This document shows positions 33,771-42,429 of a DNA stretch of 64,000 nt, piece after piece. The stretch lies in contig JAFTXI010000013.1 of NCBI GenBank assembly GCA_017461665.1, forward strand, positions 59,483 through 123,482, in the 5' to 3' direction. The translations under genes and the position numbers were made by a program. Each line of letters begins with the position of its first letter. Within the stretch, counting starts at the first letter, position 1. Below the pieces are notes generated by a model that was given only the letters and a program-made list of their open reading frames with translations, had not been told where the DNA came from and ran no database searches. Source of the stretch: Bacteroidales bacterium. GTDB taxonomy: Bacteria; Bacteroidota; Bacteroidia; Bacteroidales; F082.

Positions 33771-34830
33771 TTATTTCAAAAATTCGTTTTCTATTTCTTC
33801 TATTGATGGTAATGACGACTTATAATTCTCTGGAATCAGATTGTTAAGTTCATATTCAGAAATTCCTATTGGCAATTTAGTTGTTTCGAGTGAATATTGC
33901 ACAACAACATTATTTTTCGTTTTACAAATCAACAATCCTATTGTTGGAGAGTCAATTTCTTTTTTCATTATATGATCCAACTGCACTGACGTAGAAATTC
34001 AATTGCCCCAAATAAGATGGATCGAAATCTTGATTTTTAAGTTCTACAACAACAAAACAACGTAATTCAAGATGGTAAAACAACAGGTCTGGATAGAAAG
34101 TCTTACCTCCTACTTCCAACGGAATCTGTTTACCAACATAGGCAAAACCCTTACCCAGTTCTATCAGAAAGTTAGTAATATTATGTATCAAAGCATCTTC
34201 AAGTTCTCTCTCATTATAATCTTTAGTAATTGTTAAAAAATCGAAATTATAGGGATCCTTCAAAATTTGATTCGCCAGTTCACTCTGAATATCAGGTAAG
34301 GCATTCGAAAAATTGCTAATAACATTACTTCTTCGTTTATATAAATCAGCATCAATATTATGTTCCAGAAACGAACGACTTCAGCCATTCTCTACAGTCT
34401 GATTTATATAAAAAATAGCTTCATCAATTGTTTTACATTTAGAAATAATATAGATATGGTGAGACCAAGGTATCTTAAAAATCGGCAACTCCAATTCGTC
34501 AACAAGTTGTTAACGAATTATATCACTTTGATTATAAAACATATAAAAGCGTTTTATATATTTTAGGTTAGTCACAGAGAATCCAGTCATATTAGGAAAT
34601 TCCATTTTTAGATCCTTACTCAATTTATCAAAGAATGCACTCCCCCATTTTGCGACCATCGACTTTTCATTAATATCCTTTCCCATCTGCCAGTAAAGTT
34701 TTATCAATTCTGTATTAACCTTAATACTAGCTTTTATTTGGCATTGACGGATCTTTAGTTTTAATTCAACAAACCAAGATTTATACTCATCTGAATAAGT
34801 AGAGATAGATAATTCTTTTTTATCTTTCAT
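33771..34830 (-). pseudogene. DUF1016/YhcG-type PDDEXK nuclease, inactivated by two nonsense codons and one frameshift
   Basis: The open frame from ATG 34830 (MKDKKELSIS, just below its promoter) reads the DUF1016 N-terminal helical domain (IKLYWQMGKDINEKSMVAKWG, FSVTNLKYIKRFYMFYN). An in-frame TAA at 34510-34512 replaces the expected CAA. A TGA at 34381-34383 replaces the Trp of VENGWSR. The catalytic part (KDPYNFDFLTI, FYPDLLFYHLELRCFVVVEL, GQLNFYVSAV) then runs in the same frame. A one-base shift near 33987 puts the final PTIGLLICKTKNNVVVQYSL section in another frame. The full family is ~340 residues. Function before decay is unknown; YhcG proteins are linked to restriction, DNA repair and toxin roles. 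Confidence 0.88.
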
Positions 34831-34854
34831 AAAAATCAATTTTTGTCCTAGCTG

Positions 34855-34862
34855 CAAAACTA
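34855..34862 (-). promoter_or_regulatory. Promoter -7 element of the DUF1016 pseudogene
   Basis: The complement reads TAGTTTTG, 25 bases upstream of ATG 34830. The promoter still looks intact. Confidence 0.55.
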
Positions 34863-35060
34863 TAAAAATAAAATAAAAATGAAATTATATCGATAAGATT
34901 ATTTTTCAACATTAAAGCAATTTAACATATCTTTAATAAATCGTTAACACTTTTTGTTAAAGAAAATTAAACAATAGAATTTCAGAATTATAAAAATTCA
35001 GAAGACTTATAGAATTATTATAAAGATTAAGAGATAAAAGTTTCCATCATGATGATTATT
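34863..35060. other. AT-rich spacer without genes
   Basis: Very A/T-rich. ATTTCAGAATTATAAAAATTC words are visible. No open frame, hairpin terminator or known RNA was seen. Confidence 0.55.
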
Positions 35061-35168
35061 CTATTAATATATACTTTAATTAATAACATATACTATAACT
35101 GATTGAATGTTAATAATTTTTAACTTTATTTTCCTTGACAGATATTGATTTGTATTGTATATTTGCAG
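35061..35168 (+). promoter_or_regulatory. Promoter module copy 1 (upstream of antitoxin-GNAT)
   Basis: TTGACA (35135-35140) and TATATTTG (35158-35165). The ~108 bases from CTATTAATATATAC to TTTGCAG are closely similar to 37110-37216, with shared GAATGTTAATAATTTTTAAC and TTTTCCTTGACAG blocks. Confidence 0.8.
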
Positions 35169-35190
35169 AAAATTTAAAAACTAAAATATT

Positions 35191-35343
35191 ATGGCACGAC
35201 CTATAAAAGAGACTCCGATACTTTATGGTGAAGACGCTCGGAGATTTGAAAAGAGAATGAAGGAAAAACGCTACGAAGATCCCGAAAAAAGAGCAAAACG
35301 CTTAGAGATATATAACACCTTGATAAAAACACTTAAAACTTAA
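35191..35343 (+). CDS. Small antitoxin-like protein paired with GNAT toxin
   Basis: 50 residues, starting MARPIKETPILYGEDARRFE and followed by a highly charged helical part (KRMKEKRYEDPEKRAKRLEI). I recognise the MARPIKETPxLxGxDAxxF start from small proteins encoded directly before GNAT genes in Bacteroidales. Size, charge and a 4-base gap to the GNAT start fit an antitoxin and its DNA or toxin binding. No helix-turn-helix or ribbon-helix-helix is obvious, so the antitoxin role is inferred from context. The 5' part of this gene is found again as a scar at 38118. Confidence 0.72.
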   Translation: MARPIKETPILYGEDARRFEKRMKEKRYEDPEKRAKRLEIYNTLIKTLKT

Positions 35344-35347
35344 GGTG

Positions 35348-35899
35348 ATGAAAAATATTTTTAGGCATTACTCTGAATACCAAATTCGTAGATTGAAAAA
35401 TGATGAAAGGATTAGTTCGTTCAATTGTGGTGATGATGATTTAAACGATTTTATCTTAAATGAGTCTCATCATTATCAGAAAGCATTACTTTCCGTAACT
35501 TACGTGTACGAACATATTGATAGCGGTGAGATAATCGGTTATTTTAGTTTAGCCAATGACCGTGTTTCTTTAACTGATTTTGAAAATAAGACTGAATTTA
35601 ATCGTTTTCGAAAAAGTCGTTTCGTTAATGAAAAACGCATAAAGAGTTATCCTGCTGTTAAGATTTGTCGATTGGGGATAAAGAAGGATTATCACGGCAA
35701 AGGCATTGGTTCTATCTTACTTTATTTCATCAAATCATATTTTCTTGAAGATAACAAGACCGGTTGTCGTTTTATAACCGTCGATGCATATAATGATGCA
35801 ATTCATTTTTATCAAAACAATGATTTTCAATATTTAAAGAAAGAAGAAGCTGATACTATAACAAGATTACTCTATTACGATTTGAACGATATAGCATAA
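35348..35899 (+). CDS. GNAT acetyltransferase, TacT-like probable toxin
   Basis: 183 residues from ATG 35348 (a GTG lies one codon earlier). Type-II TA GNAT features: ISSFNCGDDDLNDFILNESH, VTYVYEHIDSGEIIGYFSL, and acetyl-CoA site KICRLGIKKDYHGKGIGSIL (R/Q-x-x-G-x-G/A pattern as HGKGIG). The end is FITVDAYNDAIHFYQNNDFQ with the Tyr near the catalytic site. Relatives acetylate aminoacyl-tRNA and block translation. Apparently intact, in an operon with the small upstream protein. Confidence 0.83.
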   Translation: MKNIFRHYSEYQIRRLKNDERISSFNCGDDDLNDFILNESHHYQKALLSVTYVYEHIDSGEIIGYFSLANDRVSLTDFENKTEFNRFRKSRFVNEKRIKSYPAVKICRLGIKKDYHGKGIGSILLYFIKSYFLEDNKTGCRFITVDAYNDAIHFYQNNDFQYLKKEEADTITRLLYYDLNDIA

Positions 35900-36027
35900 G
35901 AAAAGATTTCCATTTATACAGAATCTAACAGTTGAATAGTGGAGTTGGTATGAGGAAAGTATGGAGAAGACAAGGAGAAATATCAATAAAATTTTCAGCG
36001 ATTAAGATTTTCATTTAAAATATTTTT

Positions 36028-36035
36028 TACATTTG
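36028..36035 (+). promoter_or_regulatory. Promoter -7 element for the long-hairpin RNA
   Basis: TACATTTG, placing the start of transcription at about 36041, just before the structured region. Confidence 0.6.
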
Positions 36036-36041
36036 CAGACG

Positions 36042-36252
36042 GATTGAGGTAACTCTTTCCATGACATATTGAAATATAAGAAGCGTTATGCTTATCTTGT
36101 GAAATGAAAACCTGAGAAATTTTCAAAAATGAGCAAGGATAGCATAGTGGTTCTCACGCTTTAGCGTGGGCTGCTATAATTACATTTGCTCATTGGGTTT
36201 TCTCAGGACCTTCATTTCAGATGTAAGTGTTGCAGTTCCACGTTTCTTTTTA
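36042..36252 (+). ncRNA. Long-hairpin structured RNA candidate (6S-like shape)
   Basis: About 210 bases with no coding frame that fold into one long interrupted hairpin. GTAAC (36050-36054) pairs with GTTGC (36229-36233). CTTATC (36091-36096) pairs with GATGTAAG (36220-36227, two bases bulged). GAAATGAA (36101-36108) pairs with TTCATTTC (36211-36218). CCTGAGAAA (36111-36119) pairs with TTTCTCAGG (36199-36207). AATGAGCA (36128-36135) pairs with TGCTCATT (36187-36194). TAGCA (36140-36144) pairs with TGCTA (36172-36176). The tip is CTCACGC-TTTA-GCGTGGG. A T tract follows at 36247-36251. The rod shape with internal loops recalls 6S RNA, but a cis leader of the SGNH gene is also possible. Confidence 0.6.
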
Positions 36253-36298
36253 AGTTTAATTAAACTTGTTTCTAGGACTGAGAAACTTTGTTGTATTT

Positions 36299-37051
36299 AT
36301 GAAAACTAAAATCATTTATCTGATTAGTATTTTTCTACTATTATCAAATATTATATTGTTCGCTCTTATATATTATAAAACCAACTTAATTCAACGTATT
36401 GGTGTAAGAATGGGATTTATTGAACAAAAAGTAACAGACAGATCGGATTATTGGTGTATTCAAGGTTGGACTAACACTCTAAAAAAGATGGATGTTGATT
36501 TTGATGTTGTATTTTTCGGCAACTCTATAACTGGAGGTAGTTCTTTCCATGAATATTTTCCAAATGTAAAAATATGTAACTTAGGATATTCTGGAGACAA
36601 CTTAGATGGCATGATGCTTCGAGTTGAACAGATAAAAGCTGTAAAAGCAGAGAAAGTATTTTTAATGGCTGGTATAAATGGTTTAAAGATACAAACACTT
36701 GATGTATTTGAGGATAAATATGATAAATTAGTAAAAGCAATAAGAAAAGAAAATCCAGAAATTACGATATACTTACAAAGTATACTTCCTGTAAACAATA
36801 ATATTGCTAAAAACAAATACGCAAGCAACGAAAAGATCATAGAAGCGAATGATATAATTAAACGTATTGCCAAAAACAATGAATGTAAATATATTAACGT
36901 TTTTGATTTATATATTAAAGACGGGATGTTAGATTATTCTGTTACTAAAGATGGGGTTCATCTATTACCTGATGCCTATAACAAATGGGCATATTTATTA
37001 CAACCATATATTGAAAACAACGATATTCATTGCCAGTTGATTTTAGAATAA
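36299..37051 (+). CDS. SGNH/GDSL-family hydrolase, membrane-anchored or secreted
   Basis: 250 residues from ATG 36299. An N-terminal hydrophobic helix (IIYLISIFLLLSNIILFAL) anchors or exports it. Catalytic blocks: VVFFGNSITGGSS (block I Ser), CNLGYSGDNLDGM (block II Gly), VFLMAGINGL (block III Asn) and VTKDGVHLLPDAYNKWA (block V Asp-His). Such enzymes remove acetyl or other acyl esters from polysaccharides or lipids; the substrate is unknown. It sits behind the structured RNA and has its own terminator. Confidence 0.82.
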   Translation: MKTKIIYLISIFLLLSNIILFALIYYKTNLIQRIGVRMGFIEQKVTDRSDYWCIQGWTNTLKKMDVDFDVVFFGNSITGGSSFHEYFPNVKICNLGYSGDNLDGMMLRVEQIKAVKAEKVFLMAGINGLKIQTLDVFEDKYDKLVKAIRKENPEITIYLQSILPVNNNIAKNKYASNEKIIEANDIIKRIAKNNECKYINVFDLYIKDGMLDYSVTKDGVHLLPDAYNKWAYLLQPYIENNDIHCQLILE

Positions 37052-37070
37052 ATTTATTTACTATAAACTT

Positions 37071-37105
37071 ATGCCAAACCTCAACTCGAAGTTTGGCATT
37101 TTTTA
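37071..37105 (+). terminator. Terminator of the SGNH gene
   Basis: ATGCCAAAC (37071-37079) pairs with GTTTGGCAT (37091-37099), followed by a T run. Confidence 0.85.
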
Positions 37106-37109
37106 TTTT

Positions 37110-37216
37110 CTATTAATATATACATTAATTAATGATTATATTATAACTCATTGAATGTTAATAATTTTTAACCATATTTTCCTTGACAGGTATTGGTTTG
37201 TGTTGTATCTTTGCAA
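37110..37216 (+). promoter_or_regulatory. Promoter module copy 2 (upstream of DUF1016 pseudogene)
   Basis: TTGACA (37183-37188) and TATCTTTG (37206-37213). The whole segment is a diverged copy of 35061-35168. Confidence 0.8.
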
Positions 37217-37233
37217 AACCAAAAATAAAGTTT

Positions 37234-38105
37234 ATGGAAGATAGTAAATCCTTAAATCATCAATATAACAATGCGGCGGAAATTATCAAGACCGCGATAC
37301 TTCAGAGTCAGTACGAAGCTTCAAAAGACGTCAATCGTATTCAGTTAGGATTGTATTTCAGCATCGGAAAATTTCTTTCTGAAAAAACTCGTAACGCGAA
37401 GTGGGGAGCAAATGCTTTACAATCCATAAGTGAAAAATTACAATCAGACTTACCTGGTTTGAGGGGATTTTCAGCAACGAACTTGAAAAAGATGAGAACG
37501 TTTTATGACAATTGGAAATCAATTGATTATAATTCGCCCGTTGCAACGGGCGAATTTGACAATGTACAAAATGACAATCGTACAATAATTAATATTGGAA
37601 ATAATACTCTGCATATAAGAAATCTTAGTTTGTTTCCGGTAGAAGATTTTTTTAGAATACCATTTTCACATCACATGTTGATAGTTGAAAAAATCAAAAC
37701 AACAGATGCTCGTTATTATTATATTCATCGTACCGCTGAAGAACATCTTTCTGTTGAACAACTGAAGAAGATAATCACTGAGAATGATTTTGAAAATAGA
37801 GCGACAATACCCAATAACTTTCCTCAAACGATTTCAAATTCTTCTTTGGCACGAAAAGCGGTGATGATGTTTTAGCGCAGTTGATGACGTATCTTAGGAT
37901 TTTAGACGATAAAGTGCGAAAGCCTCACGAGAATCCTTCAATTGGAATACTACTTTGCAGAAATGCCAACAAAGATTTTGTAAAGTACGTCATTCAAGAT
38001 TATGACAAACCAATGGGAGTTGCTACATTTGACACATTGTCGGAAATGCCAGAGAATTTGCAGAATGCATTGCCCGACATAGAAGAATTGAAGAAACTAT
38101 TATAA
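37234..38105 (+). pseudogene. DUF1016/YhcG-type gene with catalytic core deleted
   Basis: From ATG 37234 (MEDSKSLNHQYNNAAEI) the DUF1016_N part is intact (LGLYFSIGKFLSEKTRNAKWG, LRGFSATNLKKMRTFYDNW, FRIPFSHHMLIVEKIKTTDA). It goes on to SNSSLARKAVMMF, then a stop at 37873-37875. In the next frame the C-terminal end resumes as AQLMTYLRILDDKVRKPHEN and continues to LPDIEELKKLL, stopping at 38105. About 90 codons that should hold the PDDEXK nuclease motifs are missing between VMMF and the GQL-like AQL. The truncated 214-residue protein could still be made. Confidence 0.88.
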
Positions 38106-38117
38106 AATCAGAATATT

Positions 38118-38183
38118 ATGGCAAGACATATAAAGAGACTCCGATACCTTTGTGGAGACGACGATTTGAACGATATAGCGTAA
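38118..38183 (+). pseudogene. Deletion scar of a second antitoxin-GNAT pair
   Basis: ATGGCAAGACATATAAAGAG then ACTCCGATACCTTTGTGGAG matches the first ~45 bases of the antitoxin gene (35191 on), with one A lost. It is followed directly by GATTTGAACGATATAGCGTA, matching the last bases of the GNAT gene (35879-35898). The scar reads as a 21-residue frame ending DLNDIA, as the GNAT does. About 650 bases have been lost. It stands 12 bases after the DUF1016 pseudogene. Confidence 0.85.
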
Positions 38184-38252
38184 GAAAATCACTGCCATCA
38201 TTATAGTTCATTTTTCTTAAAACTTTCACTTCTTTCATATTCTTTTTTTTCC

Positions 38253-38260
38253 TAAATTTG
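38253..38260 (+). promoter_or_regulatory. Promoter -7 element for the acetyl-CoA synthetase operon
   Basis: TAAATTTG, 59 bases before the ATG at 38320. Confidence 0.6.
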
Positions 38261-38319
38261 CAAAAAACGAAAAATCTTAGTTTCTATTTATTCTTATTGA
38301 AAATCAAATATTTCAAAAT

Positions 38320-40380
38320 ATGATAGCACAAGAATTACTTAATCCTAAAAGTATTGTCGTTGTCGGAGCTTCAGGCGATACTCACAAGCCAGGCGGCAGC
38401 GTTTTAAAAAACCTCATCAACAGCAACTTCAAAGGCGAGATCTATACAGTCAACCCTAAGGAGACTGAAGTTCAAGGCATAAAATGTTTCGCTAAAGTAG
38501 AAGACCTTCCACAAGTCGATTGCGCAATTATAGCCATCGCCGCTAAATATTGCCCAGCTACCGTTAACACCTTAGCTTTCGAAAAAGGTACAAAAGGTTT
38601 CATCATCGTCTCTGCAGGCTTCGGTGAAGAAAACGAGCAAGGTGCTGAATTTGAAAGACAAATAGTTGAAATAGTAAATAAAGTAGGTGGCAGCCTCATC
38701 GGTCCTAACTGTACAGGCTTCTTAAACCGTAACTACTGCGGTGCTTTCGACGCTCCTATACCAACTCTCGATCCTCATGGCGTAGATTTCATCACAGGTT
38801 CAGGCGCAACAGCAGTGTTCATCAAAGAATACGGCATCACAAACGGTTTGACATTCAATAGCGTTTGGGCAGTAGGTAACTCTGCTCAAGTTGGTATCGA
38901 AGACGTCCTCGAACATTTAGACGTGACTTTCGACCCTGAGACAAGCACACGCGTCATCATGCTCTACATGGAAAAAGTAGGCAACCCACAAAAGTTATTA
39001 AAACACTCACGTTCACTCATCAACAAAGGTTGTCATATCGCAGCTATCAAGTCGGGAGGCTCAGCAGCAGGTAGCCGCGCAGCTTCTTCACACACAGGCG
39101 CTCTTGCAACCGACGACGCTGTAGTCGATGCTTTGTTCCGCAAAGCAGGTATCGTACGTTGCCACAACCGTCAAGAGTTGACAACAGTTTGCGCTATCTT
39201 CATGCATCCTGAAGTAAAAGGCAAGAACGTAGCCGTCATCACTCACGCCGGCGGTCCTGCAGTCATGTTGACCGACGTTCTCTCAAACGGCGGAATGGAT
39301 GTTCCTCATATCGAAGGTCCTAAAGCTGACGAACTCTTGGCTAAGTTATTCCCAGGCTCTTCAGTAGGTAACCCTATCGACTTCCTCGCAACAGGTACAG
39401 CAGAACAATTAGGTTACATCATCGACGCTTGCGAAAACGACTTCGACAACATCGACTGTATGTGCGTCATCTTCGGTTCACCTGGCTTGTTCCCTAACTG
39501 GGAAGTTTACGAAGTGTTGAACGAAAAGATGAAGACTTGCAAAAAGCCTATCTTCCCTATCCTCCCTTCAATCATCAACGTGAAAGACGAAATCAACGAT
39601 TTCATTAATAATAAAGGCAGAATCAACTTCCCTGAAGAATGTATCTTCGGTAACGCATTGTGTAAGATTTATAACACACCAAAACCACAAGCAGAAGTTG
39701 TTGAACTTCCAAAGATTGACGTCGCAAGAATCCGTAAAGTCGTTGACAACTGCGAAAACGGTTACATCGGACCAGACGAGATTTACGAAATGTTAGACGC
39801 TGCTGGTATAGCTCAAAAACAAATTCGCGTCGTTGATCAAAAGCAACAAGCTTTAGACTTCGCTAACGAAGTTGGTTATCCACTCGTTATGAAAGTCGTC
39901 GGTCCTCTTCACAAGTCAGACGTCGGTGGCGTTACTTTGAACGTGCGCGACATCGAGACTGTCGATAGAGAATTCGACCGTTTGATGGCTATCCCAGAGA
40001 CTTACGCTGTTGAGATGTATCCAATGCTCGATGGTACAGAAGTTTATATCGGCGCTATCCGTGACGAGAAATTCGGTCACCAAGTGTTCTTCGGTCTCGG
40101 TGGTATCTTCATCGAAGTGTTGAAAGACGTACAAAACGCTTTGGCACCTATCACAGCAAGTGAAGCAAAGGACATGCTCGGCAAACTCCGTGGCTACAAG
40201 ATTTTGGAAGGTGTCAGAGGTCAGCAACCAGTTAACATCGACATCTACGCAGAACAAGTTGCAAGAGTCAGCGCTTTGGTGATGGCAGCTCCAGAAATTG
40301 CAGAGATGGACTTGAACCCATTGCTCGGCAATCCAAAGAACGTCGTTGCTGTTGACGCAAGAATTAGAATTGAAAAATAA
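38320..40380 (+). CDS. ADP-forming acetate-CoA ligase, fused alpha and beta subunits
   Basis: 686 residues. Alpha part: CoA-binding Rossmann domain PKSIVVVGASGDTHKPGGSV, CoA-ligase domains with FGEENEQGAEFERQIVEI and IGPNCTGFLN, and the phosphohistidine in AASSHTGALATDDAV. Beta part: ATP-grasp domain with DAAGIAQKQIRVVDQ, YPLVMKVVGPLHKSDVGGVT, GLGGIFIEVLKDVQNALAPI and EIAEMDLNPLLGNP. It converts acyl-CoA + ADP + phosphate into acid + ATP, making ATP during fermentation. Strong codon bias points to high expression. The next gene follows after 6 bases. Confidence 0.9.
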   Translation: MIAQELLNPKSIVVVGASGDTHKPGGSVLKNLINSNFKGEIYTVNPKETEVQGIKCFAKVEDLPQVDCAIIAIAAKYCPATVNTLAFEKGTKGFIIVSAGFGEENEQGAEFERQIVEIVNKVGGSLIGPNCTGFLNRNYCGAFDAPIPTLDPHGVDFITGSGATAVFIKEYGITNGLTFNSVWAVGNSAQVGIEDVLEHLDVTFDPETSTRVIMLYMEKVGNPQKLLKHSRSLINKGCHIAAIKSGGSAAGSRAASSHTGALATDDAVVDALFRKAGIVRCHNRQELTTVCAIFMHPEVKGKNVAVITHAGGPAVMLTDVLSNGGMDVPHIEGPKADELLAKLFPGSSVGNPIDFLATGTAEQLGYIIDACENDFDNIDCMCVIFGSPGLFPNWEVYEVLNEKMKTCKKPIFPILPSIINVKDEINDFINNKGRINFPEECIFGNALCKIYNTPKPQAEVVELPKIDVARIRKVVDNCENGYIGPDEIYEMLDAAGIAQKQIRVVDQKQQALDFANEVGYPLVMKVVGPLHKSDVGGVTLNVRDIETVDREFDRLMAIPETYAVEMYPMLDGTEVYIGAIRDEKFGHQVFFGLGGIFIEVLKDVQNALAPITASEAKDMLGKLRGYKILEGVRGQQPVNIDIYAEQVARVSALVMAAPEIAEMDLNPLLGNPKNVVAVDARIRIEK

Positions 40381-40386
40381 TAGATA

Positions 40387-41073
40387 ATGAAAAAAGGTGA
40401 TATAATTACCACATTAGCAGTCTTGGCAGTCATTGGAACTTTCGCTTTCGTTCCGGGAGCGATGGATTGGTTCAACGGAATGACTGCCGAGCATGGCATG
40501 ATAATGAGTTTCTTCAAGTTCGCCATCTTGGGAACATTCGGTGAGATGTTAGCTTTGAGAATACGCAAAGGATGTTATCTTGAAAAAGGATTCGGTCTTG
40601 TTCCAAAGATGCTCGTTTGGGGATTCCTCGGCGTCATCATAGCATCAGCGATGATAATCTTCAAGAGCGGTACTGTTGTCCTTTTGGAAAAAGGTTTCAG
40701 CGTGACACAAGCCGGCGAATGGTTCAGCGACGACTTCAGCGGAGGAAAAGTCCTCGTTGCTTTGTTAGTCAGCGTTTTGATGAACACCATCTTCGCCCCT
40801 GTCTTCATGACATTCCACAAAGTAACCGACATCCACATCTCTGAGACAGGCGGAACATTGAAAGGATTCTTCTGCAACAAGTTGAAGATTCAAGAAACAA
40901 TAGCACATAAGATTAACTGGGACTTACAATATGGTTTCGTTTTCAAGAAGACCATCCCATTGTTCTGGTATCCAGCTCACACAATCACATTCTTATTACC
41001 GGGCAACTACCAAGTTTTGTTCGCAGCATTCTTGGGAGTAGTTTTAGGATTGATTTTGAGCATTAAGAAATAA
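40387..41073 (+). CDS. Polytopic membrane protein in an operon with ADP-forming acetate-CoA ligase
   Basis: 228 residues with about five hydrophobic segments (IITTLAVLAVIGTFAFVP, MLVWGFLGVIIASAMIIF, VALLVSVLMNTIFAPVFMTF, WYPAHTITFLLPGNYQVLFA, FLGVVLGLILSIKK). WYPAHTITFLLP and NTIFAPVFMTFHKVTD recall the Mpv17/PMP22-like family of Bacteroidota. A transport or membrane role linked to acid end products is possible only by context. Confidence 0.6.
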   Translation: MKKGDIITTLAVLAVIGTFAFVPGAMDWFNGMTAEHGMIMSFFKFAILGTFGEMLALRIRKGCYLEKGFGLVPKMLVWGFLGVIIASAMIIFKSGTVVLLEKGFSVTQAGEWFSDDFSGGKVLVALLVSVLMNTIFAPVFMTFHKVTDIHISETGGTLKGFFCNKLKIQETIAHKINWDLQYGFVFKKTIPLFWYPAHTITFLLPGNYQVLFAAFLGVVLGLILSIKK

Positions 41074-41075
41074 TA

Positions 41076-41099
41076 GTAGGGACGTCACAGTGTGTCCTA
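41076..41099. repeat. Type-2 palindrome, diverged copy
   Basis: GTAGGGACGTCACAGTGTGT then CCTA; arms GGGAC/GTCC. It begins two bases after the stop codon of the membrane protein gene. Confidence 0.6.
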
Positions 41100-41106
41100 A
41101 ACTATT

Positions 41107-41149
41107 GAGACGCGGAACATTTTGGTAATGTTGTCGCGTCTCTTTTTTT
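41107..41149 (+). terminator. Terminator built from a type-1-like hairpin
   Basis: GAGACGCG (41107-41114) pairs with CGCGTCTC (41135-41142) and GAACATT with AATGTT inside; seven T follow. The outer arms are those of the type-1 element, but the inner arms are different and complementary. It lies between convergent genes. Confidence 0.85.
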
Positions 41150-41160
41150 CTTAAGAAAGA

Positions 41161-42412
41161 TTATACCCTCAAACTATCTTTATCAAGCAAAAAATCATAA
41201 ATATTCATAAACACTACACCATCAGCATTTTGATAACGTTTAATCGGTTCATCTGTAATTATAAACTTCTGAAAATTATCATTAATATGAACCAACGACC
41301 GTAATTCTTGTTTTAGTTTTTCTTCCGTAGATAATCTAAATGCAGATTGGATATAACAACGTTTACTACCCTCATTACACACAAAATCCACCTCCAATTG
41401 TTTACGTTGACTCATTCCATTATCATTCTTGGTGTTTAAAACAACAACACCAACATCAACCAACAAGCCTCGCATCAGTAATTCATTATATATAAGATTT
41501 TCCATCAAATGAGTTATTTCGTATTGACGAAAATTGATACGAGCATTACGCAATCCCAAATCTGAAAAATAATATTTAGACGGAGTATCGATATATTTTT
41601 TACCTTTAATATCATATCGTATTGATTTATTAATCATAAATACCTCTTGTAAAATATCAAGATAAAAACTTATTGTATTTACAGAAATTGAAACATTTTT
41701 TACAGATTTAAAAGTATTCATCAATTTATTTGGATTAGTAAGTCCTCCTATTGAAGATGCTAAAATATTTATAAGTTCTTCTAATTCCGACACATTTTTA
41801 ATCTTATACCTATCCAAAATATCGGTAATGTATGTTTTCTTAAAAAGCAAATTCAAATATTTTATCTTTTCCTCTGCCGTCTGCAATATAGCAATCATAG
41901 GTAAACCTCCATACGTAAGATAATTTTCCAATGCCTCCTCGCGAGAGCCTTCAAAAACAGAGAAAAATTCTGAAAAAGACAACGGAGCTATCTTTATCTC
42001 ATATCCGCGACCTCGAAATTCCGTAATCACATCAGTAGATAAAAACTTAGAATTACTACCTGTAACATAAACATCTACATTAGGCATTTTAAGATAACTA
42101 TTCAGAACATCTTCAAAATCATCAACCAATTGTACTTCATCAAGCAAGACATAGTACATTTCTTCTTTCACGATGCGTGAATCAATATATGCCAATAAAA
42201 CATCTGGATCTCGCAATTTACTATTCCTTCTATCCTCTAAATCAATTTTTATTATCTGCTCATCATCAACACCTTGTGACTTAAGATATTCCACAAACAA
42301 ATTAAACAACAAATAAGACTTTCCACAACGTCGGATGCCCGTAAACCTTTATCATACCATTGTGCATGCTTCTTATAAGTTTATCTAAATATAAATCTCG
42401 TTTTACGACCAT
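41161..42412 (-). pseudogene. AAA ATPase with DUF4143 domain, frameshifted in Walker A
   Basis: The original start is ATG 42412: VVKRDLYLDKLIRSMHNGMI then KV. Near 42342-42347 two bases are missing, so the expected ITGIRRCGKSYLLFNL (Walker A) is in another frame from the start. The rest is open from 42312: EYLKSQGVDDEQIIKIDL, YYVLLDEVQLVDDFEDVL (Walker B), VYVTGSNSKFLSTDV (sensor), and the C-terminal DUF4143 domain (YYFSDLGLRNARINFRQ, LEVDFVCNEGSKRCYIQSAF). The family is common in mobile and stress islands and its role is unclear. Apart from the shift it is well preserved, so the loss is recent or a sequencing artefact. Confidence 0.85.
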
Positions 42413-42429
42413 AATATACTGAATATTTT

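Noticed and set aside
33771-34830. Stop codons TAA and TGA inside the DUF1016 gene as evidence for a recoded genetic code
   Set aside because: All other genes use TAA, TGA and TAG as normal stops, and the same gene also has a one-base frameshift, so ordinary decay explains it.
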